A stretch of DNA of 25,985 nucleotides from Conidiobolus incongruus B7586 (lineage: Eukaryota > Entomophthoromycota > Entomophthoromycetes > Entomophthorales > Conidiobolaceae), in NCBI GenBank assembly GCA_000697335.1, contig JNEM01008449.1, positions 1-25,985 of the forward strand, written 5' to 3'. The translations under genes and the position numbers were made by a program. The stretch's first letter is position 1. Each line of letters starts with the position of its first letter. The notes under the pieces are model-generated. The model had not been told where the DNA came from, searched no databases, and saw only the letters and a list, made by a program, of their open reading frames with translations. This document shows, one piece after another, positions 9,890 to 22,790 of this stretch.

Positions 9890-10614
9890 AAGAATTATAA
9901 AAATATGGAAATTGTAAAAAATAAATCAATGTATATAATAATTGTAACATATATAAAATAAATAATATTACACATTTAAGTTTTAATATTTATTATGTTT
10001 TGATCATGTTATTTGTAACAACTTATATTTTGGTCCATTTAACTTGTATTACGATTGATTAGTTAATTTATAAAATATATGATATAATTATTAGTTTAGT
10101 ATTGGTGATATAAAATAATTTTTATTTTATTTGAATATATCTACTTTGATTTGAATATATTATTAAAATTTTTGAATAGACTGATAATATTTTTGTAATT
10201 TTAACTTGTATTCAAATATAAAATTTTCTTTGGTAAATACAACTAATAAAGGGAGGGATATAAGAATATTAATATATTAGTTTCCAATTATAGAGTTTGA
10301 CATTTTATAATCACGATTTTAATATCTATATTCCTCAAAAATCAAATGTATAAATAATATCAATGTGATATTTGATATGGAATATATTTTGAATTGTATT
10401 CTTGTTAATGTTTATTATGGCAGGATAGTAAAGAAATTTTTGCCATATGAAAATAATGAAATATGTATTAAATTGTCAATGAAAAGTTAAAAGGTTAATA
10501 TCGGAGAATATTTATTTATATTGACTATTCTATTTAATATATTATTTGCAGATTAATATTTTGAGAAAGAAAAAGATATTATTATATATGTATGACATAA
10601 TTAAAATAATAGGC

Positions 10615-13148
<2,534 letters not shown>

Positions 13149-13237
13149 TTAAGGGTTACGGAAATACAAGAATTTTCCATTCTATTTATAATGATTGAAT
13201 AAAATAATTTATGGGATTTTCTCCTGCAAATTGCCAT

Positions 13238-13314
13238 CCAATCAGATTAAACAAACCCCCAACATTTGAATTGAATCCAATCAATTGAGCTTAATTCATT
13301 GCCATTTCCAATCA
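13238..13314. promoter_or_regulatory. DBP2 promoter: three CCAATCA boxes
   Basis: CCAATCA occurs at 13238-13244, 13277-13283 and 13308-13314, all in the same orientation, 114-190 bp upstream of the DBP2 start codon. The first and third sit in a longer repeat, TTGCCAT(TT)CCAATCA. This fits binding by the Hap2/3/5 CCAAT complex. A 14-bp palindrome, TCAAAGATCTTTGA, follows at 13365-13378. Confidence 0.5.
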
Positions 13315-14989
13315 CCTCAATTCAAAGCGGAGTTACACATAAAAGACCCATAGATAGGGGATATTCAAAGATCTTTGATTGATTATTACTATGATTTCAT
13401 TTTTCACCACCCACTCTGAATCTTCTGCATAATCCTCTATAAAATTCACTATAATAGTCAGAATAGCTCCCTTATTTTTATTTACACTATATCGTTATTG
13501 TTAAAAGTATATTATTATATTCACTATCACATTAATAACTTTATTAATAAATAAATTTAAAAGTGTAGGATATACTAATACTTATTAATAACCAAATTAA
13601 AATAAAGCCACACAATGTAAAAAGTTATAATTTCATATCAAAGGTATTAGATTCATTGTATAATGAAACAAGGTTGATATGAATAGTATTGTAATAAATT
13701 TAAATACCTTATATTATTTGATTAGCGCTTGGTTCTATAGAACAATAGAATTTTGCTTATTTATTCGAATCAAATTAGTTAGAAATGTTTGATTTTAATT
13801 ATTTAATTAAATACTATCAAAGTATATTAAAACATGTGTATTATAATTTAATATTTCATAAATTTCCAATAATAACCATGTGTTATATAATTAAATAATA
13901 TGAATAATTTGACAGAGAAAAGAGATTAAAAGAATTAAATTTAATATTGAAAAAGCAATTGGCATAGTTATGTGTGATATTTAAATAGCTGATGTTGGTA
14001 ACAACAACAAAAATTTGATTAAGATTTTAATCTGATTAATTATCCACTTTAAGATTATTCTATTTTAACAAAATTACCAAATAAATATTTTCAAGTTTAA
14101 GTAATGTATTAGTATGGATGTCAATCATATCAAACTCATAGATATTAGATCCAATATCTGATCAAGTTAGTCAAATATCTCAAAAAATTTCCCAACTATT
14201 ATTTATAATTATTCAAGTTGGTTAATTGAATATTGAAAATTTATATAAATTCATAATTTAGTTCGCATTAATTTAATCTATATATTCTTAAATGAGTTTC
14301 AAATTAAAAAATATATAAATACCACATTTGAATATGATTTCACAAAACATTTTATCTATTGAAAAGTATATTTAAATATTTATATATTTAATGCATTGTA
14401 ATATAAGATATTAATTGCATGAACATCTCTGATTACGACTAAAAATTGGTGGTAGAACTTGTAAATTTAATCTCATCAAATTTAATATTAATATTCAAAT
14501 TTTTAACTTGCAAAACTATCATATTACTACTAATTCATTTCAGCTTAAAGCGGCAATTTAATGAGTGTTGTTTATTTTTTTATATTAAATTTAAATCTTT
14601 AAATCTTGATATTTCTGTATTTTTCAATATACAACTAAGGTATATAGTAATCAAATATTTGATTAATAATATCTTGTTCATATAATAGCATTTAAATTTT
14701 GATCCAAAAATTAATCAAAATGGTATATCAAAAATTTTATTAGGTATGTTGAAATTAATTAAAAATTATGGCATCATTTTAAACGATTTATTATTTCATA
14801 CAAACTTATTTGTATTGATAAATTAAAAGATTAATATGTACTATATATATAGCTCAATTATTTTTATATGAAGTTTATTCAATTTATATCTTGTTATTGA
14901 TTCGATTATAAGAATTGGGAATAAAATTTCAATGTACAAATCAATTGATTATAAAATCGGCATAATGTTATTATATAAATGAACACAGG

Positions 14990-14995
14990 TTTATT
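14990..14995 (-). terminator. Poly(A) signal AATAAA for SEC24
   Basis: On the minus strand AATAAA lies about 40 nt after the SEC24 stop codon. Confidence 0.4.
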
Positions 14996-15035
14996 GATCA
15001 ATTAAATTAATTATATAGAAGAGTGCTGAATAAAT

Positions 15036-18000
15036 CTAGTCAGGAAGTAATTTTTCTTTGAGTTTTAAAAGGAATACTTGATAACTTTCCTCAAAAGAGT
15101 GTCTATCCTCAACCATCCAATTCAAGAATTTATCACGACCTGATACTTGATGCTCTTTGATGATGTTGATTGGAGGAAAATAGGGTAGTCTATTGGTTTG
15201 AAGGAATTGCTGGTAAACATGAGTCAGGGGTGATTCGGAAAGATTTTCAACTGAAAGCTAAAAGCCAAATGAATAAGTATGACCAATAATTAATAATATG
15301 AAAGTTACCGGAAGTTGACTCACTTCATCTACATTGGGCTTATTAAACCATTCCTGGATCAGCGCATTTGGAGTTTCTCTCCCTAACCAACCAATGAAGT
15401 ATCGTTGATTATAAAGTATAGACATACAGTTCCTGGAAATATTAGCCGAGCTCAAGTTAAACAGATAAGTTGGGTTGTGAGGAGGCTCAAGATTGAATGA
15501 AATCAATTTGGGAAGTATATAGCGAATAGTGCCTTCAACAGATGCACCAACAATAATGCCATATGCTTCTATTCTTTGATCAGCATCAACTGTCCCATCA
15601 TGTCTCATCAAAGGCTAAAGCGATAAGTTAGTATAACGCTTGAAATTGGATTCAATAATATATACTGATTTAATTAAACTGAGAACAGCTATAGGTAGCA
15701 GGAATATGTGGTTAGAAACACTCAAACTGGGTCCAACTCCTTGGTTTCGATTGAAGTGTACATCAGTTGTAGAAATAATATCCAAAAGTTCATTCAAAAC
15801 AATGCTTTTAAGTTTACTAAGAGATTGATACTTAATTTGATTGGCTACTCGTTTACCCAATATAGTTACATAAGAAGTGACATCAACTGAATTGATGACT
15901 TCAGGGATTGATTGTGTGATGGGAATTTTGACTGTAATAGTTCTAAGTTTATAGATCCCATAGACATCAATATATTGGCAGCTAGCTTGTACAATGATAC
16001 TCTTTCTCTTGTTGGATCCATTGGTTGAGAATTCAATGGATATTGATTGATGTGGTTTCAAAATTCCAAATTTAACCATGCTCATTGAGCTTTGCAACCC
16101 TTTACTTAAAAATGACCCAAATTTAATATTCTCTGAATTGGAATAAATCATAAATGATGAAGCAAACGCAACAGGGGAAAGAAGGCAATGCTGTAACTCG
16201 TGGAAGAATCTGTTAAGCTCACCATTATTCAATTGTTTGAGAGAAGGAGGATTACGGAATTCAGGATAAAAGTACATATCGCCTCCAGTTAAATGACACA
16301 GATCGCCTATATTGAAATAATTGATTAAAAAGTATTTTAGCCTTGTACAGAGTTAGATTACTTAGTGTTGATAAATCCATTAACTCAGTGCCAAATGCAA
16401 AAAAATCGATACCAAAATTATTCATGACAAATTCCGATGCTATATTTCTAAAGAAATTTGTTTGAGGCTGCAAAAGCTCATATTCCTTAAGTATGCGTTA
16501 AAAAAAGTATATAAGAGTATTAAAAAGATTACCTGATCAGTTCCAAGAAGACTGGTTCCTCCTCTGACGGGATAGCTGCCTTGGCCAATACCAGGCTTAC
16601 TAGATTGAAGCACAACAATCCGACCTGTAACTTCCCCAAGAGAGTTAGCTTTATGGTGCTCTGACAAGTTTTCCTAAAACCAAACTCTGAGTTAAAGAAC
16701 CTTGGATATAAACTATGTTGATTACTATCCCATTTTTCAAACAGTCCAATACATCTCCCAGGCAGCTACTCATTCCGAATTGGGATTCCAAATGCATTAA
16801 TTGGTTGTTTAATAAGCGTTCTTCATTATAAATGCTATCGAATTTAGATAACCATGTTTTGATGATATCTTTGTGAGTGGATAATGGTACAGTTAAGGAT
16901 TGAAGTGGAAGAGGAAGGAATGGAGCAAAATCATTCGAACTATCATTCAAATGATGGAATGGAGCTAAAATCAACTCATTAGGAAGATGAAAGGGTGACT
17001 AAATATCGAGTGAATATCCAGATATATGTAGTTGCAAAGTAAGCTTTACTTGGAAATGAAAAAAGTGTATGGAAGTGTCTACGCCAATAAATCCTATCCG
17101 ATAGTTTGGAGAAAGATCTTCTAAACAGCTTTCAAGTCCGAAACTAAATGCCGATAAGACACCTGAAAATCGAAGTTACAGATTATGAATTTAAGCTTGA
17201 TTGAGTCGGATTACCATTTGAAATTGAAGCTCGAGTAAAATCGAGTACAAAGATTAAATATGGTTCAATGGGCTTCTAAGTGAATGATATATTAGCTGGT
17301 AATTGCAATGGTAGTATCAACTTACCTGTGGCTCATTCAGAGGTAATAAATAGTCAACTACTTGGCTATTCAATCCAGGGATTTTATTCAGCTCAAAATC
17401 AATTCTTTTGCAAAGCTCAATCTCATTAATCTCTTTGCAGCTAGCACACTTCCACCTCGTGTTTTCTTGAACAACTTCACAATACGGGTTGATATACATT
17501 CCACATCCTTCACAAAGTGCTAGGTAATTAGTGGTAGGAGTTGGTTCAGAATTCTATATTCATTGTGTAGTGCAATGTGTATCAATAGTAAGGAATATTT
17601 ACTTGATTAAGGTCATTTTCTCTTTCTTCATTTATGCTCATATTACTTCGACCTATATCTTGATCACTAAAAGGAGTTACGATGGTCCACATACTCAGCT
17701 TTAATTCTTTTTGAGCCTTAGCACTGGAATGCAGAATATTTACAGTATTCTTGATGTGGGGATATGTAGGATTTTTCATTAATGGAGCTGTGGAGTTGTG
17801 TAGTTGCTGGATATCTGTTCCAGATAATGGTGTTCCTATCAAAGGCGTGAACTGGATTGAGTTAGTGAATATTCATTCCTTTATTAACGATGATTGGTTT
17901 ACTTGGGGAGGGACAATAGTGGGATGGTCAAAATGCAAAGGAGAGTTAATTGGTGAAGGACCTATCAACTCAGGTCGAATGCTTAGCTATTCAAAGTGAG

Positions 18001-18272
18001 TTTAGAAACAGTGTCAATAAAGAGTAGTTAGAGTGTACTTTATTGAATTTCTTTTCAACCACACCAAGTTGCGCTTCTTCCCATCCTTGATTATAGGAAG
18101 ATTTTTGATATTCATAATTCCTAAAATGATTACTACCTAGTTCAGCCTCTCGAATATCCCCATAGATGTAATCAGGCATCCCTCCTGAGAGTGCATATTG
18201 GGCAAGTGCTTCTTCAGAGTATATTCGTTTTCTAGGGTGGTAATATCTCCTCAATACTGGTTTTTGATCCAT
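15036..18272 (-). CDS. SEC24: COPII coat cargo-adaptor subunit Sec24 (12 exons)
   Basis: Sec24 binds cargo and pairs with Sec23 in the inner COPII coat at ER exit sites. Minus-strand exons are 18272-18039, 17986-17903, 17851-17603, 17553-17326, 17275-17215, 17162-17050, 16998-16726, 16673-16533, 16485-16362, 16306-15666, 15614-15309 and 15257-15036, giving 891 aa. The eleven introns are 47-55 nt; intron 10 has a perfect TACTAAC branch site. The zinc finger has Cys203, 206, 225 and 228 (LCEGCGMYINPYC, then RWKCASC). The vWA-like trunk starts near 266 (PYLIFVLDFTRASISNG) and includes GRIVVLQSSKPGIGQG. Beta-barrel, helical (near 700-760, RHDGTVDADQRIEAYG) and gelsolin-like regions follow, ending FLNWMVEDRHSFEESYQVFL. 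Only about 190 residues precede the zinc finger, shorter than the usual disordered Sec24 N-terminus, with KLSMWTIVTPF just before it. The paralogue (Sec24 versus Sfb2/Sfb3) is not resolved. Confidence 0.92.
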
Positions 18273-18340
18273 TAATTATAATTAATAAAATAATTTCAAT
18301 ATATTATGTTATATAATATTGATTAATATTATTTATATTC

Positions 18341-18400
18341 AGGTTTAATTATATTTAAAACTGTAAATCTGTGACAGATTTTTAAAACTTTATTAAACCT
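18341..18400. repeat. Nested inverted repeat upstream of SEC24
   Basis: An inner 17-bp palindrome (18365-18381, AAATCTGTGACAGATTT) is flanked almost concentrically by a 9-bp inverted repeat, AGGTTTAAT (18341-18349) and ATTAAACCT (18392-18400). It lies 69-128 bp upstream of the SEC24 start codon, so it could be an operator-like protein site or a cruciform. Confidence 0.6.
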
Positions 18401-20879
18401 TTTCTCTCAATTATGGGATCGTTTTCATTATATCAACAGTTTGATATATTTTATCAAGTTCTTAATAACTTGAAATGCATTTCTATCATATTTCAATTTT
18501 TGAATAGCTTCATAATCAGAAAATGGTATTATTGATTATAAATATATATATATATATATATATTATTAATATATTTTTTATTATTTAATGTTGGTTTATT
18601 ATAGCTAGTAATATCAATTCAAATAATAAATATAATTATTAATCAATAGAATTCATTATGCCAAAAAAGAATATGTTAACAACAAGTAGATAATACACGA
18701 TTATGATTGTTATTAAGTCGGTTATAATTTCATATCTAATGAGAATGATGTATTTTAGATATATGAGTTTGATAGTAAATCATATATTGATTTAGTTTGA
18801 ATATTAATTCTATATTTGCTAATAGGATTCATTACTAACTCAGGTCTACGTGAGTACTTAGTTAGCTGTACTATGACACCTCAACTTTCTGTAAAATCTA
18901 ATATTTAATACAATATTCAATATTTGATGAAAATAGAATTTAGAAGAAATAGTAATAGCAAATCATTCTTAAAAATCATTTCTGATATAATATATATATA
19001 TATATATATTCAAAATCAACAAAATTGTACATATTTAAAGGATATATTTGTTACTTATATAATTATAGTAAATTATCTGGTAATTGTTTTAATATTAAGT
19101 AAAAGTATATATTATAATATAGCATAATAAAATTTAAACAAGTTTTCAAAATATTCTATTAACTAAAATTTAAAAAATAAGTAGATATGATATAGCAATA
19201 ATAAACTTTTCATTTAATATAAAATATAATTTGAATGATGTAAAGATAGTCAATGAATATACATTAAATTACTATTTGAAATTAATAAATATTATTCGTT
19301 TATTAAATAATATACATATATAGTTACTGATAGTTTTATATAATCACTTATTATTTATAAAATATATTATATTAATAATATTAATAATATCAATTTGGTT
19401 CGAAATTAAATTCAAAATAATAAATTTAATTATATATTTATTTAACATTTTATTTTATATACATATAATATTGAATATTTAAGTTTTGGAAGTGTATATT
19501 TTGAAATCTCGTATTAAAAAGTAAATCTTATTATATAAAAAGAACTAAAGAATTGTGTAAATCATTCTTTAAAGATTTTATCATTTTTTAACTTATCAAA
19601 TGTTTCATTGTATTTATTAAAAAAATATAATATATAAAGTAGAATACTTGGAATAAAATTAATTAATTTCGGTTATTAAAATTTTATTCTAACAATTTCA
19701 TGGAATACCATTCATTTTATTGTTATAAAATTAACTAGATTATCATTTTGAATATAATTAAAAATTATCTTATATTATTTTATTATTAAGCTTATATCAG
19801 AAAATAATTTTTTAATGTGATTTTATTGAATTTAGATCAATACCTGAAACAGCTCGAATATTGACCAAGATAAAGATACATCAATAAATCCATGTTTTAA
19901 CCCTTATTTCAAGTAACCAATTAAACATGATATTTTAATTGATATTATATAATATTTACTCTGCGATTTTCTAGCTTACAGCTGTAATTTATAATTTCCA
20001 CAATCTATGATAAATAATTGAAGAATATTTATAAAATATTATACTTGAAATCACATATAATTCCTGAATATTTCAAATAATAGCGAATTTGTTAATTATA
20101 GAAAATATAATTTATATTGTAAAAATAAGTAAATGAAAAATAATTTAGAGGAATTATATTTAATGGATGGTTAATAAGAAATAACCCGTAATATATCAAA
20201 GCTATAAAACTAAAGTCAAGGGATAAAACAACGGACAAATAAATCATTTGTGTTATATCATATTTTAAATTTAGTGAATAGGAATAATTAATAATCTATC
20301 CTGTGAATAATATTTTTGGAAATATTTGTAAAGTCTGAAAAATATTAAGTTGATTTTGATGAGAAAAATAAAATATCTATTTATGGTATTCACTATAATT
20401 TCACTATTCACTTAATATACCCTGTTTATATTAAATATTAAATAAATTTAGAAATATAGCCATTTACAAATATAGCAAGAAATGAAGAATTTTTTTTCAT
20501 TTTTATTAAAAATTACAAGTGGAATATTTCAAATATTAGAACACTCCAATGTAATGTGTATTTCTTAGAATGATGAAGATCTTATATCTTGAATATTTTT
20601 TAAAATGAAAAGGTTCTGGAAATATCAAGTATAGTAATTATTTGAGTTTTTACTATCTTGGAATAAATTTAAAAAATGTTGAAAAATCAATGATTTGTTC
20701 TTGAAATCAAATGACCAATTTACTAAATTGTTACTTAGTTAACTCTGTACATGAGAAATTTCCGCATATAGCAAGATTTGCGGATTGATTAATTTGTTAA
20801 ACAATATTTTGTTCAAAACTCTATTATATTTTCGTTGTGTAGTATTGTAAAATATATTAGCCCTTGTTATGATTGTAAA

Positions 20880-20923
20880 TATGAAAATAGTCTAATATAT
20901 GACTAAATAGACCAATTTTCATA
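20880..20923. repeat. 44-nt imperfect hairpin
   Basis: Outer arms TATGAAAAT (20880-20888) and ATTTTCATA (20915-20923) pair over 9 bp. After a small internal loop, GTCTA (20890-20894) pairs with TAGAC (20908-20912). The apical loop is 13 nt. It lies about 650 bp downstream of the G-alpha stop codon. Confidence 0.65.
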
Positions 20924-21574
20924 TACAAGACCTAATCTGTTCAATGGAAAATTGATCTCGATTTTTATTCTTCTATTGCTCGAATAAAAGGATTTCGAAT
21001 CACGGATACATACCAAGTTTTAAATTCCTAATCTAGTAATATCAAATATTCATAATAAAATGAATATACCTTTTAAATTTTATTCATTAGTATTTGATAA
21101 AAATTGAAAATTTTGAATATTAATTATATTTGTAAATTATTTTAATAATTTATAGCTATTTCAAGGTGAAAAATCTTGAAAGCCGAGATTATTTTTATTT
21201 GGTTATAAATAAAAAGCTGTTGAATAAAATAGATCAAGATTAAAGCTATATTCTTTGGGAATTAAAATGAAAATTTATCATGAGTTGATATTGGTTTTAG
21301 AAAATTAATATATCAATAAATAAACAAATAATATTGTAATTACAGGGGGTTTAATGAATATTTAAATAAGTTTAATTAACATAGTAAAAGTGCAGATGAA
21401 TATACATGTATATTCTATATATAAGACATAGTAAGTTGGGTAGGATTGTAACCAGCAGTCAATTAGTAAGCATTAATGGGATATGTCGATGATCGATGGC
21501 ACTGGAATGAATTCAAGAGTGGAAGGAATTAAATATTAAACGATGGCTAAAGGTAGAAAAGAGCGGCAGAGAAT

Positions 21575-22790
21575 TTACAATAAACCACATCCTTTGAGGT
21601 TGGCTTGGACAATGATGTCGTTCACAGCTGACATGACGAAGGTGATCTGCTTGGTGTCAGTGGCACATGTGAAATGCGTGTATATTTGCTTTTCAGTGTT
21701 CTTGTTCAATGAAATGAACTGCTGCTTAAAGAATTGGCAGATTGCGTCATAATCAGAATCAGAGCCTACATAAAAAGTCAGTTGGAGTTTATGGATTGTA
21801 AATACTAAATGTTACCTTTATATTGCGGACAAAATGCGGATACTGGTGAGGTCTTTATCTTCTTTTGCAGAATATCTGTCTTGTTTAAGAAAAGAATGAT
21901 AGCAGTTTCCAAAAACCATTTGGAGTTGCAGATAGAGTCAAATAATGTGTAAGCTTCATGCATACGATTCTAAAATAACAAGTTAACATTGATAGTAAGA
22001 ATGAATATCTGGATTAATCACTTACTACTGCCTTGTCTTCAATCAATGTCTGATCGTATTCACTGATGGCACTCATGAAAATAATGGTAGTGACATTTTC
22101 GAAGCAGTGGATCCATTTTTTTCTTTCGGATCTTTGGCCACCCACGTCAACCATTTTATAAGTGAGGTTTTGAACTTGGAAGGTAGTTTCTTGAATACCA
22201 GTGGTCTTAACACGAGCTCTGAGAACATCCTGTTCAGTGGGAATATAATTGGGGTCAGAGAATCTTTCAACAGAATCAAGGTAATATCCAGCTGAATCAT
22301 TCAGTTGATACTCCCTAGAACGAGCAAAACAAGCTTGGACACCTCGATCTTTCCAAAGTTCTTGAAGGGCAAAAGCAATATCTTCTGAAAGATAAGTATG
22401 GGTATATGTTTCTGGTAATAGCATAATAGTTTCAACATGCTCTTGGTTAGAATCATCTTCGAGAGTGATGCCTAATTCGGGCATCGTTTCGAGGATCACT
22501 TTAAGAGAAACAATAGTGTTTGAGAAGATGCAAGACTTGAAGCGACAGCGTTCAGTTTCTGAGTAGCCTTTGCCGTGAATTAAGACCATTTGTTTAATAA
22601 TAGTAGTTTTACCCGATTCACCACATCCTATCAATTAACATAAATAAATTAACTAAGTGGGAGAATATTAATATATACCTAACATCAATATTTTGACTTC
22701 ATTTTTCATTTTTTCTCTGTCTTGACGTAGTTGATCTTCGATAGCAAGGTTCATTTCAGAACCAATAGGAGTACTTTGACCACAGCCCAT
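21575..22790 (-). CDS. Heterotrimeric G-protein alpha subunit (Gi-like, 4 exons)
   Basis: This is a GTP-binding switch coupling seven-helix receptors to effectors at the plasma membrane. Minus-strand exons are 22790-22679, 22627-22026, 21969-21816 and 21765-21575, giving 352 aa, typical for the family. Introns are 51, 56 and 50 nt. The N-terminus MGCGQS carries Gly2 for myristoylation and Cys3 for palmitoylation. G1 is GCGESGKT (38-45), with Cys39 where most relatives have Ala. Switch I is RVKTTGIQE, with Arg176 and Thr179 as the catalytic Arg and Mg-binding Thr. Switch II is [12 protein letters not shown], with Asp198 and Gln202. G4 is FLNKTDI and G5 is TCATDT. The C-terminus KGCGLL has Cys at -4 as in Gi proteins. 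Intron 1 falls next to the P-loop, where animal Gi genes also have one. It is probably a fungal group-I subunit (pheromone, cAMP or development), but the subclass is not proven. Confidence 0.94.

Larger units (their letters stand above)
7862..10614. other. Long AT-rich gap between RPL12 and DBP2
   Basis: The first 220 bp hold the RPL12 promoter. Beyond that I see no gene. Content is short A/T runs, an AT dinucleotide repeat at 9850-9886 and a slightly richer patch at 9690-9840. That patch includes a weak stem (AGACG at 9710-9714 with CGTCT at 9728-9732). The last 100 bp contain the DBP2 3' UTR, with an AATAAA-type signal near 10512-10520 on the minus strand. Confidence 0.5.
18273..21574. other. 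AT-rich gap between SEC24 and the G-alpha gene
   Basis: Apart from the inverted repeat upstream of SEC24 I see no gene. Landmarks are AT repeats near 18550 and 19000, a GC-richer patch with small stems at 18834-18872, and a 6-bp stem TCCGCA/TGCGGA at 20761-20784. A 44-nt hairpin lies at 20880-20923. At 21420-21574 is a GC-richer block that is likely the G-alpha 3' UTR. Confidence 0.5.

Noticed and set aside
19396-19412. tRNA-like B-box word GGTTCGAAAT
   Set aside because: No A box at proper distance and no cloverleaf stems; no tRNA found on either strand.
21543-21752. 69-codon plus-strand frame at the 3' end of the G-alpha gene
   Set aside because: Antisense to conserved G-alpha exon 4 codons, which fully explain the sequence.
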